The position numbers were made by a program, and so were the translations under genes. Positions 1-8,279 of a stretch of 34,118 nucleotides of DNA are shown here, one piece after another. Source of the DNA: Paracoccaceae bacterium (GTDB taxonomy: Bacteria > Pseudomonadota > Alphaproteobacteria > Rhodobacterales > Rhodobacteraceae); assembly GCA_028749255.1 (NCBI GenBank), contig JAQTYE010000012.1, positions 1 to 34,118 of the forward strand, written 5' to 3'. The notes under the pieces are model-generated. The model was given only the letters and a program-made list of their open reading frames with translations. It did not search any database and was not told the DNA's origin. How positions within the stretch are numbered: position 1 is the stretch's first letter; each line of letters starts with the position of its first letter.

Positions 1-1
1 A

Positions 2-115
2 CTTCCGGGGCGTTTGTACGAAGTGTTTGACGAATACAAACAAGACGAGTGGACGCGCTTCCTGCGCGAGGTCACCAATTGGGACGTGGAGCAATACCTG
101 CACTGCGTCCCGTAA
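2..115 (+). CDS. Glutamine synthetase family protein, C-terminal end (partial)
   Basis: Only the last 37 codons are in the window, ending in TAA at 113-115. The tail contains LYEVFDEYKQDEW, then a segment with VTNWDVEQYL. This is how glutamine-synthetase-fold ligases end: an acidic helix, a T-x-W motif and a Y-L near the C-terminus. Family identity rests on this short tail only. The genes that follow are a polyamine ABC transporter, a PuuC-like aldehyde dehydrogenase and a class I amidotransferase. I therefore infer that the missing part is a glutamyl-polyamine ligase (gamma-glutamylputrescine synthetase, PuuA-like) rather than housekeeping GlnA. The next gene starts 37 bases later on the same strand, so it is probably in the same transcription unit. 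Confidence 0.6.
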   Translation, partial: LPGRLYEVFDEYKQDEWTRFLREVTNWDVEQYLHCVP

Positions 116-152
116 TCCGGGCCTTGCCCGAAACCCCGAGGAGAACCACCGT

Positions 153-1343
153 ATGATCACACGCAAGACCGACCGCACCGCGATGACCGACCTGCTGAGC
201 GCGGACGGCCGGATCGTGCAGATCTGTACGGCGCAGGAAACCGCGCTGGGGCTGGCCCCCGGCGCGGCGACGGGGGCGCCGTGGTCGGTGATCTACCCGC
301 TGGAGGCACGCGAGCGGCTGCAGGCGGTTCTGGCGGGGCCGGGGCCGGGGCCGCATGTCATGGCGCTTGATCTGCGCCGCACCGAGGGGCCGCTGATGGC
401 GGTCAGTGCGGTGATCGAACGGATCGACCATCCCGATCACGGCACCTGTCTGCATCTGACAAAATGGCCTGCGGGCAGCACGCTGGATGAACTGGCGCGG
501 CTGGCCGAGGAAAATGAAATCCTGACGTCGATCCTGGCCACCTCGGATGATGCGGGTTGGTGCATGGAATGGGCCGATCCGGTCGATCTGTCCGCGCCCG
601 AGCAGGAAATCATCCGCCAGGTCTTTGAAAACAGCCCGCGCTGGCGGTTTTGCAACGGCGCGATGGCGCGGCTTTATCGCACCCCCGAGGGCGAGGATTT
701 CAACGCCCGCCCGGTGCATGAAACCTTCCCGCGTACCGAAGAAAACGAAACCTTCGTGCGCCGTCTGGTGCGCGCCAGCTTTGACATCAACGCCCAGCCG
801 TCGCGCGATCTGCGCTATGACGGGGTCTATATCGAAGTTGAAAACGATGTGCGCGGCCATATCCGGGGCAACCGGCTGTATCGGATGTGGGGCACGGTGC
901 GCGACGTGTCCAAACACGCCCGCCGGGCCGCGGTGCTGCGCGACGAGATCGACACGCTGGCCGCGATCCTGGCGGCCTTGCCCGACGCGGTGCTGGTGGT
1001 GGATCGGGCGGGCCATGTGCTGCGTGCCAATCTGGCGGCCGAGGAGTTGCTGGGGCTGACCGCCGAAACCCTGCCGGCACGCGAACTGGGCGATCTGATC
1101 GAGATGCAATTGCCGCTGGCGCAGCTGTTCACGGCGGTCGATGCGCAGATGCCGGGCCATCCGAACCGGATATTCGCTGCCGGTGTGCGCCGCCCCGATG
1201 CAGCCTTGCGCGCCGAGATGACGGCGCGGCTGCTGCGCCTGCGCGAGACCGATTATCTGGTGCTGAGCCTGCGGGCGCGGCTGGGCATGGCCGGTGCGGG
1301 CGGCGGGGCGCCGCGCGTGACCCGCCTGCGGGCCGAGGGTTGA
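153..1343 (+). CDS. PAS-domain sensor protein
   Basis: A 396-residue soluble protein without signal peptide or membrane segments. I start it at ATG 153 because GAGGAG at 138-143 lies 9 bases upstream; the open frame continues further up but would run into the preceding gene. The clearest PAS domain is near residues 270-345: a helix (LAAILAALPDAVLVVD) leads into a strand-turn pattern with RANLAAEELLGL. The N-terminal 120 residues resemble a second, diverged PAS, and residues 150-260 may be another sensor fold with a VRDVSKH-type end. There is no kinase, cyclase or HTH domain. The stop at 1341-1343 is followed within about 20 bases by a sigma-54 activator whose own N-terminal PAS has the same LPDGLIVLD-type start. 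I infer a partner sensor for that activator. The ligand is unknown, possibly a polyamine or redox signal. Confidence 0.75.
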   Translation: MITRKTDRTAMTDLLSADGRIVQICTAQETALGLAPGAATGAPWSVIYPLEARERLQAVLAGPGPGPHVMALDLRRTEGPLMAVSAVIERIDHPDHGTCLHLTKWPAGSTLDELARLAEENEILTSILATSDDAGWCMEWADPVDLSAPEQEIIRQVFENSPRWRFCNGAMARLYRTPEGEDFNARPVHETFPRTEENETFVRRLVRASFDINAQPSRDLRYDGVYIEVENDVRGHIRGNRLYRMWGTVRDVSKHARRAAVLRDEIDTLAAILAALPDAVLVVDRAGHVLRANLAAEELLGLTAETLPARELGDLIEMQLPLAQLFTAVDAQMPGHPNRIFAAGVRRPDAALRAEMTARLLRLRETDYLVLSLRARLGMAGAGGGAPRVTRLRAEG

Positions 1344-1361
1344 GCGATGGGGGGGCAGGAC

Positions 1362-2761
1362 ATGACCCGACGCTCTGACATTGGTGCCGCGGGCGCGGGC
1401 CTTGATGCGGCCCTGAACGCATTGCCCGACGGGCTGATCGTGCTGGATCAGGCGGGGGTCGTGCGGTTTTGCAACCGCGAGGCGGGCACGATTGCGGGCC
1501 TCGCACCGGCGGCGGTGATTGGCGAGAGATTTGCGCAGATTCAGGACTGCTCGGCATTGAACTGGGTCTCGGTGCTGGAACTGATCGAGGCCGGGCGCAG
1601 TGGCAATCTGATGCTGCGCGGCGAGGCGGTGGGGGCGATCTTTGTGATCGTGCGCCGAATGACCGAACCGGGGGGGGCGCCTGCACCGGCTATGCGATCA
1701 CCCTGCGCGATCTGGCGGTGTTCGACCACGCCCGCCGTCAGGCCAGTGGCCAGCGCGAGGCGGTGGCGTTTTCGGGCACCGCCGAGCGTCGCCTGCGCCC
1801 CGACTTCGCCCGCCAGCGCCATATCTCGCCCTGGCTTGACAAGATGATGTCGCGCGGGGAACGGGCGTTGTTGCAGGGCGCGCGGGTCATCATCACCGGC
1901 GAATCCGGCGTCGGCAAGACCGAGATCGCGCGCCATCTGCATTCCTTCGTGGCCAATGGCAGTGACCCGTTCATCGCGGTCAACTGCGCCGCGATCCCCG
2001 AAAGCCTGTTTGAATCCGAACTCTTCGGCTATGAAAAGGGCGCTTTCACCGGCGCGCTGACCGAAGGCAAGCGCGGGCTGATCGAGGCGGCCGAGGGCGG
2101 CACGCTGTTTCTGGACGAGATCGGGGAAATCCCGCTGCCGCTGCAGGCCAAACTGCTGAGCTTTCTGGAAGATGGCATGATCCTGCGGATCGGCGGCACG
2201 CGCCCGCGCCGGGTCAATGTGCGGGTGATTTCGGCCACCAACCGCGATCTGCTGGCAATGGCCGAGGATCGCCGCTTTCGGCTCGACCTTTATTATCGGC
2301 TGGCGGTGGTCAACATGCCGATGCGCCCGCTGCGCGAGGTGCCCGAGCTGCTGGATCACCTGATCGAACGCTTCCTGACCGCGATCAATCAGCGCCGCTC
2401 GGTGCCGCTGGCGCTGTCGGACGATCTGCATGACCGGCTGCGCGCCTATCACTACCCCGGCAATATCCGCGAACTGTGGAACCTGATGCAGCAAATCTCG
2501 GTGCTGGGCGAGGATGAGGATGAATTGCCGCGCCGCCTGATGGCGACCACGCCCCGGCGTGACACGGGCCCTGCCAGCGGCCCCGACGCAGACACCGACC
2601 CCACCCCGGACCCGGGCCAGAGCCTGCGCGAGGTGGTGGCCGATTTTGAATTGCGGATCATCGAAGATGCGATCCGTATCCACGGCAGCAAGCGCAAAGC
2701 CGCTGCCGCACTGGGTGTCGATATCGGCACCATTTCCCGAAAAACCCGAAAAGAGCCCTGA
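1362..2761 (+). CDS. Sigma-54-dependent PAS/AAA+/Fis activator, frame broken at a G8 run
   Basis: ATG 1362 follows GGGGGCAGGA closely; ATG 1347 in the same frame is an alternative. Frame 1 encodes a PAS domain ([18 protein letters not shown], about residues 20-90) and stays open to 1847. The rest of the protein lies in the -1 frame from about 1676 to TGA 2759-2761. That part has Walker [10 protein letters not shown], the sigma-54 contact motif inside [13 protein letters not shown], Walker B with [10 protein letters not shown], a sensor motif SATNRDL, arginine-finger-region FRLDLYYRL, and a C-terminal Fis-type HTH ([19 protein letters not shown]). Joined, it would be about 466 residues, normal for a single-PAS enhancer-binding protein. 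No receiver domain is present. The break sits exactly in eight Gs (1670-1677). It is either a missing G in the sequence, a phase-variable tract, or programmed -1 slippage. If translated only from an internal ATG such as 1844, a sensorless AAA+/HTH protein would result. Likely target: the downstream polyamine operon. Confidence 0.75.
1670..1677 (+). other. G8 tract at the frame break in the sigma-54 activator gene
   Basis: Eight consecutive Gs. In the upstream frame the codons read CCG GGG GGG GCG, so G GGG GGG forms an in-register slippery heptamer. Stepping back one base here joins the PAS frame to the AAA+ frame without losing residues. I saw no convincing stimulatory hairpin just downstream. 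A sequencing or assembly loss of one G is equally possible. Confidence 0.6.
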
Positions 2762-2794
2762 AGCGGCCGAATGACCCAACAGATGGAGCGACAC

Positions 2795-3838
2795 ATGACA
2801 CCGACCAAACTGATCACCGCAGGCGTTCTGCTTGCCCTTTCGACCAGCACCGCGCTGGCCGGCAATACGATCAACGTGCTGACCTGGGAGGGCTATTCCG
2901 ATCCGTCCTTCATCAGCACATTCGAGGAGCAGTCGGGCTGCAAGGTCAATGCGACCTATGTCGGTTCGAACGACGACTTCGCGCCGAAACTGATGGCGGG
3001 CGGCGGGGTTTACGACCTGATCACGCCGTCGATCGACACCACCAAGCTGATGATCGACCTGGATTTCGTCGAGCCGCTGGACACCGCGAAAATCGACAAC
3101 TGGGACAAGATCTATCCGAAATTCCTGGGCCTCGACGGGATCCAGAAAGACGGCGCCTATTACGGCATGCCCTATGTCTGGGGTGCGATCGCCTTCATGT
3201 ATCTGGACAGCGCGTTTTCCACGCCGCCGACCTCGATTGCCGATCTGTGGAACCCGGATCTGAAGGGCAAGATCTCGCTGTGGGACGACAAAAGCTCGAT
3301 CTATGTCGCGGCGCGCAAGAATGGCGACATGAACATCTATGATCTGAGCGACGAACAGATCGCCAAGGCGCAGGCCGCGCTGTTGGAACAAAAACCGCTG
3401 GTGCGGAAATACTGGGCCACGGCGGGTGAACTGGTCGATCTGTACAAGGCCGGTGAAGTCGTGATCTCGAACACCTGGGCGGGGTATCAGTCGGGGCTGC
3501 TGGCGGCCGAAGGTGTGAAGGTCACCGAATTCATCCCGACCGAGGGCGCCGAAGGCTGGATGGATAGCTGGATGGTCGTCAAAGGCACGCCCAACAAGGA
3601 ATGCGCCTATAAATTCCTGAACATGCAGCTGTCGGAACTGGGGCAGTGCGGGGTCGCCAATATCAACGGTTATTCCGTGACCAACCCCGCCGCCGCGAAG
3701 GCCTGCATGAGCCCCGAGCAATACGCCGCCCTGCATCAGGAAGATCCGGCCTATCTGGACAGCCTGATGGTCTGGCAGCCGCTGGGCGACCGGTTCGAGG
3801 CCTACACCAACGCGTGGAACGCCGTGAAGGCGCAATAA
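2795..3838 (+). CDS. potD: Polyamine ABC transporter, periplasmic binding protein
   Basis: A 347-residue exported solute-binding protein. I choose ATG 2795: GGAG at 2785-2788 sits 6 bases upstream, and this start gives a clean signal peptide (MTPTKLITAGVLLALSTS, cleavage after TALA). ATG 2771 is in frame but would add eight residues ahead of the lysine. The mature protein opens with INVLTWEGYSDPSF, the usual PotD/PotF N-terminal strand, and keeps the aromatic-rich polyamine pocket pattern (YYGMPYVWG, NTWAGYQSG, WQPLGDRFEAY). It captures putrescine or spermidine in the periplasm for PotABC. It follows the activator gene by 33 bases and is followed by potA after 116 bases, a gap with a weak hairpin. 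Substrate choice among polyamines cannot be read from sequence. Confidence 0.9.
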   Translation: MTPTKLITAGVLLALSTSTALAGNTINVLTWEGYSDPSFISTFEEQSGCKVNATYVGSNDDFAPKLMAGGGVYDLITPSIDTTKLMIDLDFVEPLDTAKIDNWDKIYPKFLGLDGIQKDGAYYGMPYVWGAIAFMYLDSAFSTPPTSIADLWNPDLKGKISLWDDKSSIYVAARKNGDMNIYDLSDEQIAKAQAALLEQKPLVRKYWATAGELVDLYKAGEVVISNTWAGYQSGLLAAEGVKVTEFIPTEGAEGWMDSWMVVKGTPNKECAYKFLNMQLSELGQCGVANINGYSVTNPAAAKACMSPEQYAALHQEDPAYLDSLMVWQPLGDRFEAYTNAWNAVKAQ

Positions 3839-3854
3839 CTGCCGCGATCTGCCG

Positions 3855-3886
3855 GGCCCGGGGTGTGTAGCGCTCCGGGTCGGGCC
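3855..3886 (+). other. Weak GC hairpin between potD and potA
   Basis: GGCCCG (3855-3860) can pair with CGGGCC (3881-3886) around a 20-base loop. It lies just after the potD stop, with no U-run behind it. Such spacers often stabilise the binding-protein part of an ABC operon mRNA. This is inference; the stem is short and the region is GC-rich. Confidence 0.25.
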
Positions 3887-3954
3887 ACCAATCAATAAGC
3901 GCGCGGGGGGTCGGGGAGGAGCTCCCGCGGCGCAAACTTCAGGGAAAAGGCGCA

Positions 3955-5052
3955 ATGGCCGCAATCATCGAATTGGAGAATATCTCCAAGCATTACAGCC
4001 CGACGATCATCGGCGTGGACAAGGTCTCGCTGGCGGTCGAAGACGGCGAATTCGTCACGCTGCTCGGCCCTTCCGGCTGCGGGAAATCGACGCTTTTGCG
4101 GATGATCGGGGGCTTTGAGGAGCCGACCGCCGGCACCATCCGTCTGGCGGACAAGGACGTGACCTGGGACCCGCCCTATAAACGCGAAGTCAACATGGTG
4201 TTTCAGGACTATGCGCTGTTTCCGCATATGACCGTGGGGCAGAACGTGGCCTATGGGTTGAAGACCATGAAGGTGGCCAAATCCGAGATTGCCACCCATG
4301 TGCGCGACGCGCTGACGCTGGTGGGGCTGTATGACAAGGTCGATCAGCGCCCGCAGCAATTGTCGGGCGGGCAGCGCCAGCGGATCGCGCTGGCCCGGGC
4401 CATCGTGCGCAAGCCCAAGGTTCTGCTGCTGGACGAACCGCTGTCGGCGCTGGATGCAAAACTGCGCGAACAGATGCAGCTGGAACTGAAACACCTGCAT
4501 GAAAAGGTTGGCATCACCTTCATCATGGTCACCCACGATCAGGGCGAGGCGCTGGTCATGTCCGACCGCGTGGTGGTGATGGAGAAGGGCCGGATCGCCC
4601 AGCAAGGCAAGCCGCAGGATCTGTATGATCACCCGGCCTCGCCCTATGTCGCCAATTTCATCGGCACCACGAATTTCCTGCCCGGACAGATGGCCGCAAC
4701 CGGCGCGGGCCTGGTCAGCATCGAAATCGGGGCAGGCACGATTTCGGCGCTGCCCGATGTTGCCCTGCCCAAGGGCGGTGTGGTCACCGTGGGGTTCCGC
4801 CCCGAAAAAGCGCGTCTTCTGGCCGAGGGCGAGACGGCGGAAAACATCCTGGAAGGCAAGATCGCCGAGGTGATCTATTACGGGCTCGGGCTGCGGGTCG
4901 CGGTGGAACTGGCCAATGGCGAGCGGGTCTCGGTCGATAGCCTGCTGCCCGACCGTCTGGCGCGCTCTGCGGTGCCGGTCGTCGGTGCGCCTGCGCGCGT
5001 CGCGGTCGAGCCGCATAACGTCTTTGTCTTTGAGGGGAGCGTGGCGCCATGA
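3955..5052 (+). CDS. potA: Polyamine ABC transporter, ATP-binding protein
   Basis: The 365-residue cytoplasmic ATPase of the importer. Walker A GPSGCGKST is at residues 38-46, the Q-loop glutamine near 84 (VFQDYALFPHM), the ABC signature LSGGQRQR from 136, Walker B LLLDEP at 157-162, the D-loop SALD directly after, and the switch histidine near 194 (MVTHDQGEA). A C-terminal TOBE-type regulatory domain occupies about residues 240-360, as in PotA/MalK-class ATPases, and accounts for the length. It energises polyamine uptake with the two permeases that follow. Its stop TGA overlaps the start of potB (ATGA at 5049-5052), so the two are translationally coupled. Confidence 0.92.
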   Translation: MAAIIELENISKHYSPTIIGVDKVSLAVEDGEFVTLLGPSGCGKSTLLRMIGGFEEPTAGTIRLADKDVTWDPPYKREVNMVFQDYALFPHMTVGQNVAYGLKTMKVAKSEIATHVRDALTLVGLYDKVDQRPQQLSGGQRQRIALARAIVRKPKVLLLDEPLSALDAKLREQMQLELKHLHEKVGITFIMVTHDQGEALVMSDRVVVMEKGRIAQQGKPQDLYDHPASPYVANFIGTTNFLPGQMAATGAGLVSIEIGAGTISALPDVALPKGGVVTVGFRPEKARLLAEGETAENILEGKIAEVIYYGLGLRVAVELANGERVSVDSLLPDRLARSAVPVVGAPARVAVEPHNVFVFEGSVAP

Positions 5053-5915
5053 CCCTGATCCGTCGCAACCTTGCGGGCGCGCTGATCCTGGGGATTCCGT
5101 TTCTGTGGATCGCCCTGTTCATGCTGCTGCCCTATGGCATCATCGTCACCTATTCGTTCTGGATCAAAACCTATCCAACCTTCAAACCGGCGTTCCAGTT
5201 CGGCAATTACCTGACGCTGTTCACCGACCCGCAATATTTGCAGGTGATGCTGCGCACGTTGAAAATCGCGCTGCTGGTGTCGCTGTGCTCGTTTCTGCTG
5301 GCCTATCCCTTCGCGTTCTATCTGGTGTTTCGCTGCAAATCAGCGGCGTTGCGGACCTGGCTTTACATGGCGGTGATCGCGCCGCTGTGGGTCAGCTATC
5401 TGCTGCGCGCCTATGTCTGGAAAACCATTCTGGGTACCGAAGGCATCCTGAATTCATTCCTGATGTCGGTGGGGATCATCGACCAGCCGTCGGATATCTT
5501 CCTGTATAACCAGTTCGCGATGGTGGTCACGCTGACCTATATCTTCATCCCGTTCATGGTGATGCCGATCTATACCGCGCTGGAAAAGATCCCGTTGAAC
5601 CTGACCGAGGCCTCGGCCGATCTGGGGATGGGGCCGTGGCGCAGTTTCTGGCATGTCACGTTGCCCCTGTCGCTGCCCGGTGTGGCAGCGGGGTTCACGC
5701 TGACGTTTTGTCTGTCGTTTGGTGATTTCGTCGCGCCGTTCCTGGTGGGCGGGCCGGATGGCAACCTGATGGCCAATGTGATTGCCACGCAATTTGGTGC
5801 GGCGCTGAACTGGCCGTTGGGCTCGGCTCTGGCGATCGTGATGCTGGTGGTGGTGCTGTCGATCGTGTCGATGTCCGACCGGTTGGAGCGCAAAGGCGCG
5901 GCGGGAGGGTTCTGA
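5049..5915 (+). CDS. potB: Polyamine ABC transporter, permease 1
   Basis: A 288-residue inner-membrane permease with six predicted transmembrane helices. The first is near residues 12-34 (GIPFLWIALFMLLPYG). The cytoplasmic EAA loop that docks on the ATPase is visible at about residues 185-205 (EASADLGMGPWRSFW, then TLPLSLPG). It starts inside the potA stop codon (ATGA) and ends one base before the potC start, so potABC are tightly coupled. Order and lengths match PotB of spermidine/putrescine systems. Confidence 0.9.
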   Translation: MTLIRRNLAGALILGIPFLWIALFMLLPYGIIVTYSFWIKTYPTFKPAFQFGNYLTLFTDPQYLQVMLRTLKIALLVSLCSFLLAYPFAFYLVFRCKSAALRTWLYMAVIAPLWVSYLLRAYVWKTILGTEGILNSFLMSVGIIDQPSDIFLYNQFAMVVTLTYIFIPFMVMPIYTALEKIPLNLTEASADLGMGPWRSFWHVTLPLSLPGVAAGFTLTFCLSFGDFVAPFLVGGPDGNLMANVIATQFGAALNWPLGSALAIVMLVVVLSIVSMSDRLERKGAAGGF

Positions 5916-5916
5916 T

Positions 5917-6723
5917 ATGGCAAACCGTAATCCGAACCTGTTGTCGCGCTATGGGGCGGACACCGCCTTCATGACCTTTGTCGCGGCGCTGATGGCGTTC
6001 CTGTATGTGCCGATCTGGGTGCTGATCGCATTTTCGTTCAACAGTTCGCGTTCGTTGACCTGGCCTTTGTCGGGCTTCACCTTCGAATGGTATGAAAAAC
6101 TGTGGAACAATGGCGATCTGCTGACGGCCATTGGCAACAGCTTTTATGTGGCCTCGGGGGCAACCGTGCTGACCCTGATTGTGGGCGTGCCCGCGGCGCT
6201 GGCGCTGCACAAGTTCCATTTTCCGGGCAAGGTGATCTTTCGGCGGATGATCTTGTTGCCGATCACCCTGCCGGGGATCGTGACGGGTATCTCGATGCTC
6301 AACATGTTCCGGCTCTTCGGGTTCCAACTGAGCCTGGAAACGGTCATTCTGGGCCATGCCACGGCGCTGTTGGGCGTGGTGGTGACACAGGTTTTTGCCC
6401 GGCTGCAACGCCTGCCAAAATCGCTGGAAGAGGCCGCCTTCGATCTGGGCGCGGGACCGTGGCGCAGTTTCATCGACATCACGCTGCCCAATATCCGTTC
6501 GGCGATCATCGGCGCGGGGCTGCTGTCCTTCGTGCTGAGCTTTGACGAAATCCCGGTGACCTTCTTCCTGACCGGACGCGACAACACGCTGCCGATGTAC
6601 ATCTATTCGACGCTGCGCCGTGGCGTGACCCCGGAAATCAACGCCGTGGGCTCGATCATCGTTTTGATGTCGCTGGTGCTGATCATCGTTTCCGTGATCG
6701 CCACCCGTGACCGTAACAAATAA
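5917..6723 (+). CDS. potC: Polyamine ABC transporter, permease 2
   Basis: A 268-residue inner-membrane permease, the PotC-type partner of the preceding gene. The first helix is near residues 17-40 (AFMTFVAALMAFLYVPIW). An EAA loop is seen at about 170-190 (EEAAFDLGAGPWRSF, then ITLPNIRSAI). Six helices are expected and the spacing of hydrophobic stretches agrees. The start ATG 5917 is one base after the potB stop. The aldehyde dehydrogenase gene follows after 14 bases with an AGAGG ribosome site, so transport and catabolism are cotranscribed. Confidence 0.9.
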   Translation: MANRNPNLLSRYGADTAFMTFVAALMAFLYVPIWVLIAFSFNSSRSLTWPLSGFTFEWYEKLWNNGDLLTAIGNSFYVASGATVLTLIVGVPAALALHKFHFPGKVIFRRMILLPITLPGIVTGISMLNMFRLFGFQLSLETVILGHATALLGVVVTQVFARLQRLPKSLEEAAFDLGAGPWRSFIDITLPNIRSAIIGAGLLSFVLSFDEIPVTFFLTGRDNTLPMYIYSTLRRGVTPEINAVGSIIVLMSLVLIIVSVIATRDRNK

Positions 6724-6737
6724 CCCAGAGGTATGAC

Positions 6738-8234
6738 ATGACACTGACCCACAAAGACTGGACTGCCCGCGCCGCGGCCCTGCGCCCCGAAACCCGGATG
6801 TTCATTGACGGCAAGTTCGTCGATGCCACCTCGGGGGCGACCTTCCAGACGATCAACCCGGCCAATGGCGAGGTTGTCGCCGAAGTCGCCCGGGGATCGT
6901 CCGAAGACGTTGACCGCGCGGTGGCCGCCGCCCGCAAGGCGTTCAAATCGGGCGTCTGGTCGCGGATGGCACCGACCGACCGGATGGCGGTGATGCGCCG
7001 CTTCGCCGATCTGATCGAGGCGCATGCCGAAGATATCGCGCTGCTGGACACGCTCGACATGGGCAAGCCGATCTCGGACATGTTCAACATCGACATTCCC
7101 GGATCGCTGATGACGATCCGGTTCTTCGCCGAAACCATCGACAAGATGGAGGGTGTGGTGACCGCGACCAATGCGGACGCGCTGCACTACATCCTGCGTC
7201 AGCCGCTGGGCGTGTGCGGGATCGTGGTGCCGTGGAATTATCCGCTGATGATGGCGGCGTGGAAACTGGCGCCGGCGCTGTCGTGCGGCAACTCGGTCGT
7301 GTTGAAACCGGCGGAACAATCGCCGTTGTCGGCGCTGCTGCTGGCGAAGCTGTTTGCCGAGGCGGGCGGACCGGATGGCGTGTTCAACGTGGTCACCGGC
7401 TTTGGTGAAGACACCGGCAAGCCGCTGGCGCTGCATATGGATGTGGACAAGATCGGTTTCACCGGCTCGGGCGAAGTCGGCAAGCTGATGATGATCTATG
7501 CCGGGCAATCGAACATGAAGCGCGTGACCACCGAATGCGGCGGCAAGTCGCCGCAAATCGTGCTGGCCGATTGCGAGGATCTGGCGAAGGCCGCGACCTT
7601 TGGCGTCGCCGGGATCTTTGGCAACCAGGGCGAGGTTTGCTCGGCCGGGTCGCGCATTCTGGTCGAACGCGCGATCTATGACGATTACATCGCCGCCTTC
7701 ACCGAGGCCGCGAAGGACATGCATGTGCCCGGCGACCCGCTGGACCCGGCCACCACGATGGGGCCGCTGGTCACGCCGGAACAACAGGCGCGCGTGCTGT
7801 CCTATATCGAGGCGGGCAAGCGCGAAGGTGCCACGCTGGCCTTCGGGGGCGGCGTGCCCGCGGCCTTCAACACCGGCTGTTATGTCGAACCCACCCTGTT
7901 CACCGGGGTCAACAACAAGATGAAAATCGCGCAGGAAGAAATCTTTGGCCCTGTCGCCTCGATCATTCCGGTGGATAACCTGGATCACGCGATCGAGGTG
8001 GCCAATGACACGATCTATGGGCTGGCCTCGGCGATCTGGACTTCGAATGTGAAAAACGCGCACCGGTTCGCGCGCGACATCGAGGCGGGCATCGTCTGGG
8101 TCAACGCCTATGAGGCGGGGGATGCGACCACGCCTTGGGGCGGCTACAAACAGTCGGGCAATGGCCGCGACAAATGCCTTGAGGCGCTGACGCAATACAC
8201 CCAGACCAAATCGGTCTGGATCGAACTGGGCTAA
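6738..8234 (+). CDS. puuC: Gamma-glutamyl-gamma-aminobutyraldehyde dehydrogenase (PuuC-like)
   Basis: A 498-residue NAD(P)-dependent aldehyde dehydrogenase, close to the usual PuuC length. The N-terminus has a W-x6-L segment before LRPETRMFIDGKF, as in PuuC proteins. Landmarks: PWN at about 165-167, cofactor lysine K190 (VVLKPAEQSP), NAD-site FTGSGEVGK (about 241-249), general base E266 (TTECGGKSP), nucleophile C301 (GEVCSAG), and the C-terminal GGYKQSGNGRDKCLEAL that is strongly PuuC-like. It would oxidise gamma-glutamyl-aminobutyraldehyde to gamma-glutamyl-GABA in the cytoplasm. Betaine or other aldehydes cannot be excluded by sequence, but the transporter upstream and the amidotransferase downstream favour polyamine catabolism. 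No PuuB-type oxidase is in the window. Confidence 0.85.
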   Translation: MTLTHKDWTARAAALRPETRMFIDGKFVDATSGATFQTINPANGEVVAEVARGSSEDVDRAVAAARKAFKSGVWSRMAPTDRMAVMRRFADLIEAHAEDIALLDTLDMGKPISDMFNIDIPGSLMTIRFFAETIDKMEGVVTATNADALHYILRQPLGVCGIVVPWNYPLMMAAWKLAPALSCGNSVVLKPAEQSPLSALLLAKLFAEAGGPDGVFNVVTGFGEDTGKPLALHMDVDKIGFTGSGEVGKLMMIYAGQSNMKRVTTECGGKSPQIVLADCEDLAKAATFGVAGIFGNQGEVCSAGSRILVERAIYDDYIAAFTEAAKDMHVPGDPLDPATTMGPLVTPEQQARVLSYIEAGKREGATLAFGGGVPAAFNTGCYVEPTLFTGVNNKMKIAQEEIFGPVASIIPVDNLDHAIEVANDTIYGLASAIWTSNVKNAHRFARDIEAGIVWVNAYEAGDATTPWGGYKQSGNGRDKCLEALTQYTQTKSVWIELG

Positions 8235-8241
8235 GGGGCAG

Positions 8242-8270
8242 GGCGGGGGCCGCCGTGGCGTGCCCCCGCC
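8242..8270 (+). other. Nine-base-pair GC hairpin between puuC and the amidotransferase gene
   Basis: GGCGGGGGC (8242-8250) and GCCCCCGCC (8262-8270) are perfect complements around an 11-base loop. The stem ends 9 bases before ATG 8280, where the ribosome site should be. No U-run follows, so it is more likely an mRNA-processing or translation-damping element than a terminator. Confidence 0.5.
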
Positions 8271-8279
8271 GATATCACC

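Noticed and set aside
1541-3964. An 807-codon open frame on the minus strand opposite the activator and potD.
   Set aside because: Antisense shadow of GC-rich coding sequence: the plus-strand proteins have clear motifs, and the minus translation is His/Arg/Gln-rich with no domain.
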